Of a stretch of DNA of 12,733 nucleotides, positions 1 through 7,937 are shown piece after piece. The stretch is from JAVBKA01 sp031546715. Its GTDB lineage: Bacteria; Bacillota; Clostridia; Oscillospirales; UBA929. The stretch's first letter is position 1. The number at the start of each line of letters is the position of its first letter. Under the pieces are notes generated by a model. That model saw only the letters and a list, made by a program, of their open reading frames with translations, made no database searches and was not told where the DNA came from. The stretch spans positions 1 to 12,733 of the forward strand of contig JAVBKA010000247.1 of assembly GCA_031546715.1 (NCBI GenBank), read 5' to 3'. A program made the translations under genes and the position numbers.

Positions 1-498
1 GAAGCGGCAAAGACGCTCATATTTTTACAAGAACGCGACCTCACAGATTATAATTCTCTTTCGGAAAAAGCATCCGCCGCAACGAAACGGTTTAATGAAA
101 ATTCTGACAGGAGAAAAGTTGTTGAAAATCGTCTGAATGAAATCGCGAATCTGCAAAAACACATTGGGGCGTATGGCAAGACGCTTGATGTTTATCGGGA
201 GTATCGAGATAGTGGTTGGAATAAAAAGTTTTATGTAGAACATGAGTCAGAAATCATACTGCATCAAGCGGCGAAAAAGGCATTTGACACACTTGGTTTG
301 AAAAAGTTGCCGACAATAAAAGCACTCCAAACCGAATATGCCACGCTCTCAGCAGAAAAGAAAAAGCTAGGACAATGTTACCGTTCAGACAAGGACGAAA
401 TGGTCGAGTTGCTCATGGCAAAACAGAACGTAGTCCGCATACTGGATATGACACCACAGACTAAAAAATCAAAAGAAAAATCGGGGATGGACTTATGA
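1..498 (+). CDS. Relaxase (MobA/MobL-type mobilization nuclease), C-terminal part, 5' end outside window
   Basis: The frame is open from the first base to a TGA at 496-498, giving 165 residues without a start, so only the C-terminus is visible. The fragment is charged and helical, rich in Lys and Glu. It contains HKAAK-like (HQAAKKAF), LGLKKLP and EKKKLG stretches followed by EMVELLMAKQNVVRIL, which I recognise as the usual C-terminal tail of relaxases in Firmicutes ICEs of the Tn1549 kind. The catalytic N-terminal domain (Tyr and HUH-type His residues) lies outside the window, so activity cannot be judged. Family role (known): nicking at oriT and leading the transferred strand during conjugation. 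The gene runs towards the minus-strand cargo operon and is separated from it by about 300 non-coding bases. The identification rests on recognising the tail only. Confidence 0.82.
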   Translation, partial: EAAKTLIFLQERDLTDYNSLSEKASAATKRFNENSDRRKVVENRLNEIANLQKHIGAYGKTLDVYREYRDSGWNKKFYVEHESEIILHQAAKKAFDTLGLKKLPTIKALQTEYATLSAEKKKLGQCYRSDKDEMVELLMAKQNVVRILDMTPQTKKSKEKSGMDL

Positions 499-516
499 TG
501 ACTTTGGATTTCCACA

Positions 517-549
517 CCACCGCAAGGTGGAACAGCAGACGCGAAAGCG
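517..549 (+). other. Two small GNRA-tetraloop hairpins after the relaxase
   Basis: CCACC at 517-521 and GGTGG at 526-530 pair perfectly around a GCAA loop. Ten bases later CGC at 540-542 and GCG at 547-549 pair around a GAAA loop. With the longer hairpin at 557-580 this makes three successive stem-loops, each capped by a GNRA tetraloop when read on the + strand, directly after the relaxase stop. GNRA loops are typical of folded RNA, so this may be a structured 3' end of the relaxase transcript. The second stem is only 3 bp and would not be stable alone. Function is not known. Confidence 0.4.
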
Positions 550-556
550 GCTTAGA

Positions 557-580
557 AAGAATGGGCGAAAGCCCATTCTT
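557..580. terminator. Perfect 10-bp hairpin with GAAA loop, possible bidirectional terminator
   Basis: Bases 557-566 pair with 571-580 without a mismatch around a GAAA loop. The stem has a four-pair G/C block next to the loop and an A/T-rich base. Neither side carries a long T tract: the + strand continues TTCTTCAG and the minus strand TTCTTTCTAAG. It is therefore a weak or factor-assisted terminator at best. Its place between the convergent relaxase (+) and the cargo operon (-) fits a transcription-stopping or RNA-stabilising role for both. It could also be part of a structured RNA with the two hairpins before it. Confidence 0.5.
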
Positions 581-591
581 CAGTCGGGGGT

Positions 592-645
592 TTGGGGGCA
601 ATAGCCACCAACAAGCCGGGGTATGCACGCATATCCCCCTGCTTG
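592..645. repeat. Two GC-rich imperfect inverted repeats, possible oriT-like or structured element
   Basis: The first repeat pairs 592-599 with 604-611 (TTGGGGGC against GCCACCAA, one mismatch) around an AATA loop. The second pairs CAAGC at 612-616 with GCTTG at 641-645. Inside that, GGGG (618-621) pairs with CCCC and TAT-GC with GC-ATA around position 627, giving a long interrupted stem. Similar G-run and C-run inverted repeats occur near mobilization genes of Firmicutes ICEs. An oriT function is only a guess: oriT usually lies upstream of the relaxase or mobC genes, and no nick site can be named here. Confidence 0.4.
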
Positions 646-804
646 CAAATAATGTAATCACAAGCAACAAGTAATATAATCACGACAATACTTTCCCTTT
701 TGAAAATGCTAAAATCTAATTAATCTTCAATAAAAATCTGCATTTTTCCAGAATCGAAGCCACGACTTCGCCGCATTTGAAGTGATAACTCTTGACATGA
801 GCGG

Positions 805-1863
805 CTATTCATTTTTAGGTTCATCAAACATTTTTTGCTCGAGCAAACGAATCTGGCGGTCAAAATCACTTTCAAAGAGTTTGTCTTGTATCACACGGTA
901 CTTCTCAAACTCACTTTCTGCGTGTTGCTTGGCGATTTCAGAGGTAATTCGCCCTGCATTTTGCAGGAGTTCACGGTCATCGGCTTGCAAGAATATGTCC
1001 AATCTTTTTGCCCAATCCTCCATCGTCATTGGAATGTGTCGCTTGGCTCGGCTTTCAGCCAAGTCCAAATAGGCATTGACTATGCGTCCCAAGTCATCAA
1101 TTTCGGCTTTGCTCAAGTAGTTTTTGGCGACGGTGACATCACTTTTGAGAATACGCCCGCTCGGACTCTGAGCCCAACTCGTCAATCCCATATGTTCCTT
1201 CATAGCATTTGCGCGGTCATAAATAAGTTCAGCGGCAGTGTGACCATGGATTGCGAAGTGCATTTTATTTTGTACCTTTGCAAAAAAATCACGTGTGGTA
1301 GACGAGTTTTTATCGTAGTCCATTGCCGTAGCGTAGATGTCGGTGATTTTCTGATAGAAGCGTCGTTCAGAGAGGCGTATCTCCCTGATTTCTTCCAGTA
1401 ACTGTTCAAAGTAGTCTTCACCTAAAAATACGCCATTTTCCATCCGTTTGCGATCGATCAGATAACCACGCAGTGTATAATCTCTTAAAACGCTTGTTGC
1501 CCATTGACGAAATGCCGTGGCTCGCTTGGAATTTACACGATATCCAACCGCGATGATTACGTCAAGGTTATAATGCCTTATGGTTCGTTGTACTTCACGG
1601 TTGCCTTCTTTTTGAACTACCGAGAAATCCTCGGTAGTTGTCGCCTCATCCAGTTCTTGCTCTATATAAATATTTTTTAGATGTAATCCAATATTATCTG
1701 ATGAGGTCTGAAATAAATCCGCCATGAGTTTTTGGGAAAGCCAGATAGTGCCGCCTTTAACGCGTACCTCAACACCATCGCCACCAGATTGGTAAGAAAA
1801 AATCAAAAACTCGGCAGTGTTGTTGCGAATTTGTAATTGTTTATTTTTGAGTTTCTTGTCCAT
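805..1863 (-). CDS. RhuM-family protein
   Basis: The product has 352 residues. I start at the ATG at 1863-1861 and not at the in-frame ATG at 1884, because AGGAGG lies 7 bases upstream of the former and the longer start would lie inside the preceding gene. The sequence matches the RhuM family (Pfam Virulence_RhuM). The N-terminal region has a TIWLSQ motif near residues 39-44 followed by a DNA-binding-like helical segment. YRVNSKRATAFRQWA (about 108-122) leads into LRGYLI. The family-typical HGHTAAELIYDRA lies at about 206-218, and PMTMEDW near 278-284. The C-terminus is a charged helix. The family was named from a Salmonella pathogenicity-island gene, and its biochemical function is unknown; members often sit beside restriction-modification genes. 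It is the last gene of the operon, 14 bases after the methylase. No truncation is seen: the family-typical motifs are present from end to end. Confidence 0.85.
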   Translation of the reverse strand: MDKKLKNKQLQIRNNTAEFLIFSYQSGGDGVEVRVKGGTIWLSQKLMADLFQTSSDNIGLHLKNIYIEQELDEATTTEDFSVVQKEGNREVQRTIRHYNLDVIIAVGYRVNSKRATAFRQWATSVLRDYTLRGYLIDRKRMENGVFLGEDYFEQLLEEIREIRLSERRFYQKITDIYATAMDYDKNSSTTRDFFAKVQNKMHFAIHGHTAAELIYDRANAMKEHMGLTSWAQSPSGRILKSDVTVAKNYLSKAEIDDLGRIVNAYLDLAESRAKRHIPMTMEDWAKRLDIFLQADDRELLQNAGRITSEIAKQHAESEFEKYRVIQDKLFESDFDRQIRLLEQKMFDEPKNE

Positions 1864-1877
1864 AACATAACCTCCTA

Positions 1878-2717
1878 TTACCACGCGAAAGACACATCTG
1901 GAATATTAGTGACAACGATTTCTTTTCCAAGCACGCTACCGCCTGCATTATGTTGGATGTCATATTCTTGCATATGGTATCCGCCATAAATATTTCGTAT
2001 TAAGTCACAGTCGTCGTATGTTACAATCCAACGAGTTTGGACTAAATGCTCCGTTATAATTTTGGCTAGATTTTTATGGTCTGTTTCGTTAAAGTAGTTT
2101 GCATATAGTTGATATCCTTTCTTCACATATGGAGGGTCTATGTTAAAAAACGATGTGCCAATCGTATCGTGCAAGTGGACAGTTATGAGCTCACTTGCAT
2201 CGCAATTGAATAGTTCAATTTTGTTCTTAAGCAAAGCTATCCTTTCGATTTTTCTTATTATCTCCGCCTTGTTAAAGCGACAATCAATCTTGTACGCTCC
2301 ATTTTGAGAAAACCCGCCTAAGGGTCCACCATTGATAACACCAGAAAAATTTACGCGATTCAAGAACAGTGTCGCAAAGCCATCGTTGACTTCGTCAGCA
2401 GAACTACCCTTATAAATCGCCTTTTGTTTTTCCCTTTCCTCCACAGTTATTGGAGTGTCCACAATCTTTTTAAGCAAGTCATCTGTATGACGAAGCACGG
2501 CGCACCAAAAGTGGAAAATATGAGGATCAAAGTCGTTAAGCACAGCGGACTTCACGACATCGTTGCACAATAAAGCAATCCCTATACCAAATCCTCCGGC
2601 AAAGGGTTCGACATAGATTCTGTCGGTCAGAGAGTTTGATTCAATTAGGTTTTTAACCTTATCATAAATTTTTGATTTACCGCCTGGATAGCGAAGCGGT
2701 GAAAGTGACTTGGACAT
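1878..2717 (-). CDS. D12-class DNA adenine N6-methyltransferase (Dam-like)
   Basis: The product has 279 residues, a normal length for the D12/Dam family (Pfam MethyltransfD12). The key motifs are in the alpha-class order. RYPGGK at residues 9-14 and EPFAGGFGIG at 37-46 form the S-adenosylmethionine site. LNRVNFSGVINGGPLGG at 119-135 resembles the LNRxNxSG..GG stretch of phage and island adenine methylases. DPPY at 194-197 is the catalytic motif IV for N6-adenine methylation. All key residues are intact, so it should be active; the recognition sequence cannot be read from the protein. It starts 3 bases after the helicase stop, with GAGAGG placed 6 bases before the ATG and overlapping the end of the helicase gene. 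It could mark self DNA for the upstream system, act with the RhuM-family gene behind it, or be an orphan methylase. No endonuclease gene is adjacent. Confidence 0.93.
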   Translation of the reverse strand: MSKSLSPLRYPGGKSKIYDKVKNLIESNSLTDRIYVEPFAGGFGIGIALLCNDVVKSAVLNDFDPHIFHFWCAVLRHTDDLLKKIVDTPITVEEREKQKAIYKGSSADEVNDGFATLFLNRVNFSGVINGGPLGGFSQNGAYKIDCRFNKAEIIRKIERIALLKNKIELFNCDASELITVHLHDTIGTSFFNIDPPYVKKGYQLYANYFNETDHKNLAKIITEHLVQTRWIVTYDDCDLIRNIYGGYHMQEYDIQHNAGGSVLGKEIVVTNIPDVSFAW

Positions 2718-2720
2718 ATT

Positions 2721-5700
2721 TTACCTCTCGCCTATTAGATTCCTATATGACATAAATGCGTTAGGCAACCAATCGGTCAAGTCATATGGGTTCAGGTACA
2801 TCTTTGAGCTTGTGTTGCACGGTTTCTTCAGAATGGCAGGCATGACATCGAACATTACTGGAGAAGTGGGTCTAGTGGTACTGTTGTCTTCTAAAATAAG
2901 TTTTTGGAGTGCAGCAAGTAACAATTGTTGCTCGTTGAGGTTATATTCATCGGGCAACTGTCCAAATTGAGCATAATTGAGCAATTGCAGACCTAAGAAT
3001 CTATCGAATAGTTGATGATTTCTCTGGTTCCAATAATTATCCAGACAGTTTTTGCACGAACGTGAGCACTCGCACTCTGTGAGAATACGCCTTGCTCTGT
3101 CAAGTGTTTTGCCAAGAATCGAGCCAATCAACGACGAATAGCCTGCGCCACTTGTCAAGTTGTCATAGAAGAACATCTCAATATGCGATGCGCCATCGCT
3201 TTTGATTCTGGGGCGCCAACCACCGCTAATCTCGTTGTAATCAATATCCAAAACCAGCGAAACTGCTTTCTTCAATGCTTCATGTAAAGTGGTAACAGCC
3301 GCACGCAAAATGCTCTTTTCTTCGGCGTTGCTGTTTCCTACCAAATACTTCGAGTCATAGGAAATATCCAACATAAACATATCCGTCAGGAACTCATAGC
3401 CTAAGAAAATATTTGTAGCTACAGTACCATCGTGCCGGCATAAGGAGTGGTCGTGATATGGTTGCGAAAATGAAAATGTTCCGTTAGCGTTAATGTCTGC
3501 AACTTCTGCACCACCACATTTCATACAGACATTGAATCCATTTTTACCTTTCCCCATATTCGCGGTCAACACTTTTCTGTTGGGGAGGTTAGCAAAATGG
3601 ATATTGCTCCGACCAAATATATCTCTGGGGAAGTCTTCGGGTACATACGAATAATAGGGAGCCTCGGCATAGGTATATTGCTCATCCTCATCCTCGAACT
3701 TCACCTCATCACCTTTGACAGGCGAAAACCCCCAAGGACGCAACATTGGATTTCTAACGACGAGTGCGCCGCAATATGGACAAACCATTCCCGGCGAATC
3801 TTCTGATTTCAAGCCGAACCAGTTGCATTCAGAACAAGTATAGATTTCTTTATAATAGTCATTATTCTTGAAATAGAACTCAGCTTGATTTGTATTGAAG
3901 CCCTTCGGTCGCGGGTTAGCGTATATGCCACCACTCTTAAAAATCTTCTTATCAATGGTCACAAAGCGTCCAGGAGCGTATTCGCTAAGTGCTACAGCAA
4001 TTTCTCGCTCTGGTGCATATTTTATGTCTCTAGGAGCATTTTTGCCTCGTACAGATTCCTTTTCAACAAAGAACCTCACAACGTTCTTGGGGAACGAATA
4101 CGATGGTATAAAGCCTTCGCGATAAAATACATCAAATGCTGAGGTTTCTTCGTCATTGTTGATATATTCAGCGCGCTTACCCTCAGCTAAGACGCTTTTG
4201 CATATTTCACGAAAGTGAATAATTGTTGCATCAATCGACAGGCTCGCCATTTTTGCGAATAATTCTGCGTACTCTATGAAGTTTTCGCCGTACTGTTCGC
4301 AGAACGTTATTATACCTATGTGTCCAATTCCATCGAATTGGCTACACATATCTGATGTGGACATAAACCCATTCAAAGCCAGCATATTGACATGGCGTTG
4401 TTTAATTTTAGGATTATCACGGTCTATCCACGGTTTGCGTGGGGAGCCAGAAATCATCTCATCAGGATGTAAGAAGTAATGGCTATCATGAGTTCCGCCA
4501 GAAGCGTAAGTTACAATTGTAGAGATGCCTGCATTTTTACGTCCAGCTCGACCTGCCCGTTGTTGGTAGTTTTCCCTCATTGGCGGTATATTACGAAGTC
4601 CAACGGCGGTTAGTGAGCCTATATCAATACCAACTTCCATGGTGGTAGTACAACTTAATACATCAATAGAATCCTCGCCATTTTCCCCAGCATTAATGTC
4701 TTGAAAACGCATTTCATACTTTTCTGTACGGCTCCAAGTATCACTTCGGATTTCTTTGTGCGATAGCTGAGCCGTATGTTCTTCGGTATCGATAGTATGA
4801 ATACCCTCAATTTTCTTGAGCGCATTTAGAACAGGTGTGCGCCAAAAGTCAAAACGAGACAAATCATTGATAGGCACTAAATCTACTGAGTCAAAGCAAG
4901 CACCGCAGTAGTTCCCGATCTTGAACGGTGATAATTTTCCACACTTTACGCAGCGATACCATATAAAATCTTCACTTGCAAACTCAATCTTCACTGCACC
5001 TAGTTTAATGTAATAGCGATTGTTGGTCGCAAGAGAATCAAAAAACAAGTCACGTATTTTATTGACAAAACAAGTCATTTCAATAAGACTAAGACCAAGA
5101 ACCTCTTGAATCCGCTGAAGAAGCACCTTGTCTAAAGCGGTGGAGAAGTCATAGCTCAACCCAAAAGTCTGATTTTTACTGCGTCCAGGTAAGCCCTTCC
5201 GGACATCATCCTGAATTTTTTCTCCCAAAGCGGCACTGTCATCCATAACATCCCAGAAAAGCAGCACGAGCAATTGATAAAGTGTACTTTTATCAACTGG
5301 CATTCCTTTGTCTTTTAAATCATCAACACAATCGTCAAGAATGGAAGATATTGGGACTAAGAATCCGATACCAATATCCTTGAAAGACCGCGGGCTTTCC
5401 GTGAAGAAGGTAAGCAGTTGTTCATAGTAATCATCGGCCAACGACTGATATTCTGCTGAAAGTGCCGAATAGTCGAGAGCCCTTCCTCTACGTTCAGCTC
5501 TACTTTTTGAACTGCTGAACTTTCTCTTGTCATCAACGAATTTCTCCCTGCTTTTTCCACTGAAAAAGGTAAGGCTGCTTTGAATACAAACATCTAAGAA
5601 TGCAGGGTAAATATCAGACAATGAATGTTCTTTTCCATCAATTTGCAACAGTAGCGAAGCAAGCATAACTGCCTGACGGAATGCGTCTGCGTCAGATGAT

Positions 5701-7937
5701 TTTGAGAGGTCTAAGGCAAGTTTTGCAGCATTCTGGCGCGAGTCAGAAAAGAGCAGAACCTTTTTACCTTGATTGATTCGTTCTGACTTCGGAGGCTGAA
5801 GTTCAAACTGTGCCTTTGTAAGATTATAAAACGGGATATTTCCTTTTGTAGACAGATTAACAGGCTTTTTCAAAGGCATCGGTTTTTTGCACTTGGGACA
5901 GACACTAAAATTAAATGACTGGGACTTAGCATCAAATTTCTCGCTATAGATAACAACAAGCAAGTCTTCGTCGTCTTGAGGCGATGTATAGAGTTTGCCG
6001 GTCAGCGGGTCGAGAGCGCCCATCTTGTCATTCTTCCTCTTTTGATAATTCTTAGGAACAACATAAAGCAACATTTCTTTGAGCGAAATGACGTCTCCAT
6101 TTAGCCCGCGTTGTGGGAAAACATACCAATAGGATTGCCCTTCATTCTTCTGAACATATACGCGAAGATATAGTGCTCCGCATTTTATATGGTTAACGAG
6201 TTCGTATATTTTGCCACCACACTCGCATTTATCTCTCGGCATAGATATGACCTTGCCAAGTGGCAATTTTTCACTTTCGGAGTATTTAGCACAAGTGCAT
6301 TTTGGATTAGAGCACGTATAAAGCCCCTGAAGTCCACGCAAGAACATGTGAAGGCGCACAGGAAATAGGATATTCCCACCTTTTGCGGCAAGAGATACTA
6401 ACACCAATAATGCGTCGAGTGCTTTTTCAGAGTTCGTTACATCTCCAAACAAGGTATCCTTTATCTTACTGTACGATTTCGCACCATCACGGCAGAGTTT
6501 ATTCAACAATACAAATGCTTCGTATTTTGGCAGATTGTCATATAGCCATTCTTGAGCCTGCTCTTTACTGATGTCTTCTGGCAGATTGCAACAGAAAACG
6601 GCTTTAGCAAAATCCTTGATTCTAACGGAAATATCCTCGCCTTGTATTTGACTGGAGTCAATTGATGCTAAAATATCAATATCTGTCTTGATTTCCAACT
6701 CTTCTGGCACAGGCTCTTTTGAGCCGAACAAAAATTCACAAGAAGAAGCATTCTTTCCCGTTAGCCCAGAATAGAAAGCGTTTATCGCTTTTTGTTCACC
6801 TTGTGGCATACTCGCAGTCGTAAGAATAAATTGAACTCTATCGTTCGAAATTCCCAAACGATAAAAGAGACGCTCTAATAAGAGTGCAATTTCTCCACCT
6901 GCTGAGCCGCGATACATGTGCGCTTCATCCAAGACGATAAGAAGCCTATTGTCAGAAGATTCAGCAAGCCATTCTTTGGTTTTACCCCAAATGTTGGCTT
7001 CTCGCTGACGCATAAGCATAAACTCTAACATCGAGTAGTTAGTAATCAAGATGTCAGGAGGGGAATTTTGCATCTCGAAGCGAGTTATGAACTCTGCGTC
7101 ATATGGCGAAGGCTTATGAATGTTCTGTTCCAAGTTTTCAATAAAAATTTGAAGTCCGTTATCGCCAAATCTGGCGGGATATTTATTGATGCTTCTTAAT
7201 CCGTCAATGTTGTTAGCCTGCCTTCTTTGCGTGTCGGCATCAGCCGTTCCATCAACGATATAGTTTTCGCGAAATGTTGCAGCTAATTCACGGCTACTTG
7301 CAGGTTTAGCATCCCCAGAATATGGTGTTCTGCCTGTGTACATACCGAAGTGAGGGATGCGAGTAGCTTGGGAATCTCTCGTAAAAATTCCTCTAAACTT
7401 CTCGTCGCCGATAATTTTCCTGAACCTTGCCAATTGGTCGGATACGAGAGCATTCATCGGATAGATAATAAGCGTACGTACAGCTTCCATCTTGAACGTT
7501 TCAGGACGCTTTTTTGCTTCGTCAAAGCATTTTGCGATGATCGACCAGAGAAAACACTCTGTTTTTCCAGAGCCTGTTCCGGTAGAGACAAACAGGTCTC
7601 TTCCTGCCAATGCATACTCAAGAGCCTTTACTTGATGTTCAAAAGGATCAGGGAAAATACCCAGGCTCTCTTTTACGAGTTTAAGTAACGAGTCTTTTAT
7701 GCCTTGTTCAATACATGGTGAATTTTTGATTCCATCGACGACTTTCTTGTAGGATGCTGATGTTTCAATATATGGCTCGCGGGCAATGTTCGTATACTCT
7801 GAGCAAAGTTCTCCTAAAAGGTCATCGACATAAAGCAAAAGTGTTTCACAGTTGGCTAAATAGTCTGACTTTATGTAGTTTTTCAACCTATCACGTATAG
7901 CTTGATAGTACTGCTGGACTCCATTAGAGTTAGTCAT
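2721..7937 (-). CDS. Large DEAH-type helicase with C-terminal DUF1998 region, DruE-like
   Basis: The product has 1738 residues. The N-terminal helicase domain shows STGTGSGKT (Walker A, Lys125), YPMNALVSDQ (159-168), NYSMLEFMLMR (300-310), LDEAHMYRGSAGGEIALLLERL (DEAH at 337-340) and TTAS (373-376). The second RecA domain shows VLLFSDSRQNAAKLA (727-741) and, after a long insertion, TTTMEVGIDIG (1097-1107) and NYQQRAGRAGR (1123-1133). Paired cysteines suggest several zinc ribbons, around 542-573, 680-683, 996-1014, 1368-1389 and 1471-1474. The C-terminal DUF1998 region ends with the CxCxxxCxxC cluster at 1622-1631. Helicase and DUF1998 in one very long chain is the arrangement of DruE of Druantia; in DISARM they are split into DrmA and DrmB. 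The likely role is an ATP-driven DNA translocase or helicase acting on phage DNA, which is inference. The ATG overlaps the upstream stop by 8 bases and has GGAGG 8 bases ahead. No broken motif was found. Confidence 0.85.
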   Translation of the reverse strand: MTNSNGVQQYYQAIRDRLKNYIKSDYLANCETLLLYVDDLLGELCSEYTNIAREPYIETSASYKKVVDGIKNSPCIEQGIKDSLLKLVKESLGIFPDPFEHQVKALEYALAGRDLFVSTGTGSGKTECFLWSIIAKCFDEAKKRPETFKMEAVRTLIIYPMNALVSDQLARFRKIIGDEKFRGIFTRDSQATRIPHFGMYTGRTPYSGDAKPASSRELAATFRENYIVDGTADADTQRRQANNIDGLRSINKYPARFGDNGLQIFIENLEQNIHKPSPYDAEFITRFEMQNSPPDILITNYSMLEFMLMRQREANIWGKTKEWLAESSDNRLLIVLDEAHMYRGSAGGEIALLLERLFYRLGISNDRVQFILTTASMPQGEQKAINAFYSGLTGKNASSCEFLFGSKEPVPEELEIKTDIDILASIDSSQIQGEDISVRIKDFAKAVFCCNLPEDISKEQAQEWLYDNLPKYEAFVLLNKLCRDGAKSYSKIKDTLFGDVTNSEKALDALLVLVSLAAKGGNILFPVRLHMFLRGLQGLYTCSNPKCTCAKYSESEKLPLGKVISMPRDKCECGGKIYELVNHIKCGALYLRVYVQKNEGQSYWYVFPQRGLNGDVISLKEMLLYVVPKNYQKRKNDKMGALDPLTGKLYTSPQDDEDLLVVIYSEKFDAKSQSFNFSVCPKCKKPMPLKKPVNLSTKGNIPFYNLTKAQFELQPPKSERINQGKKVLLFSDSRQNAAKLALDLSKSSDADAFRQAVMLASLLLQIDGKEHSLSDIYPAFLDVCIQSSLTFFSGKSREKFVDDKRKFSSSKSRAERRGRALDYSALSAEYQSLADDYYEQLLTFFTESPRSFKDIGIGFLVPISSILDDCVDDLKDKGMPVDKSTLYQLLVLLFWDVMDDSAALGEKIQDDVRKGLPGRSKNQTFGLSYDFSTALDKVLLQRIQEVLGLSLIEMTCFVNKIRDLFFDSLATNNRYYIKLGAVKIEFASEDFIWYRCVKCGKLSPFKIGNYCGACFDSVDLVPINDLSRFDFWRTPVLNALKKIEGIHTIDTEEHTAQLSHKEIRSDTWSRTEKYEMRFQDINAGENGEDSIDVLSCTTTMEVGIDIGSLTAVGLRNIPPMRENYQQRAGRAGRKNAGISTIVTYASGGTHDSHYFLHPDEMISGSPRKPWIDRDNPKIKQRHVNMLALNGFMSTSDMCSQFDGIGHIGIITFCEQYGENFIEYAELFAKMASLSIDATIIHFREICKSVLAEGKRAEYINNDEETSAFDVFYREGFIPSYSFPKNVVRFFVEKESVRGKNAPRDIKYAPEREIAVALSEYAPGRFVTIDKKIFKSGGIYANPRPKGFNTNQAEFYFKNNDYYKEIYTCSECNWFGLKSEDSPGMVCPYCGALVVRNPMLRPWGFSPVKGDEVKFEDEDEQYTYAEAPYYSYVPEDFPRDIFGRSNIHFANLPNRKVLTANMGKGKNGFNVCMKCGGAEVADINANGTFSFSQPYHDHSLCRHDGTVATNIFLGYEFLTDMFMLDISYDSKYLVGNSNAEEKSILRAAVTTLHEALKKAVSLVLDIDYNEISGGWRPRIKSDGASHIEMFFYDNLTSGAGYSSLIGSILGKTLDRARRILTECECSRSCKNCLDNYWNQRNHQLFDRFLGLQLLNYAQFGQLPDEYNLNEQQLLLAALQKLILEDNSTTRPTSPVMFDVMPAILKKPCNTSSKMYLNPYDLTDWLPNAFMSYRNLIGER

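Larger units (their letters stand above)
499..804. other. Non-coding stretch between relaxase and cargo operon
   Basis: No plausible gene is present on either strand. The first half (517-645) is a dense cluster of hairpins listed separately. The second half (646-804) is AT-rich. It holds a 5-bp inverted repeat CGAAG/CTTCG (755-759 with 766-770), an A/T-only repeat AAAAAT/ATTTTT (732-737 with 742-747), and a loose GCCGC/GCGGC pairing (770-774 with 801-805) just after the stop codon of the rhuM-like gene. None of these is a convincing terminator for the minus-strand operon. The left boundary between ICE backbone and cargo probably lies in this stretch, but no direct repeat or att-like site that would fix it was seen. 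Confidence 0.6.

Noticed and set aside
732..770. AAAAAT/ATTTTT and CGAAG/CTTCG repeats as the operon terminator
   Set aside because: One stem is A/T only and the other is 5 bp without a following T tract; neither is convincing.
835..1401. 188-residue + strand ORF
   Set aside because: It is antisense to the RhuM-family gene, whose motifs are clear, and shows no family resemblance or ribosome binding site of its own.
1861..1884. ATG at 1884 as start of the RhuM-family gene
   Set aside because: The AGGAGG at this junction lies downstream of it and serves the ATG at 1863; the extra seven residues would overlap the methylase end.
1878..2717. Methylase as part of a complete type II restriction-modification pair with the RhuM-family gene as endonuclease
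   Set aside because: No endonuclease motif is evident in the RhuM-family protein, and the family is not known to be a restriction enzyme.
7350..7688. 112-residue + strand ORF
   Set aside because: It is antisense to the N-terminal helicase motifs of the druE-like gene and has no recognisable features.
2721..7937. DISARM assignment for the operon
   Set aside because: DISARM has separate drmA (helicase) and drmB (DUF1998) plus drmC (phospholipase D). Here both domains are in one chain and no phospholipase D HxKx4D motif was seen.
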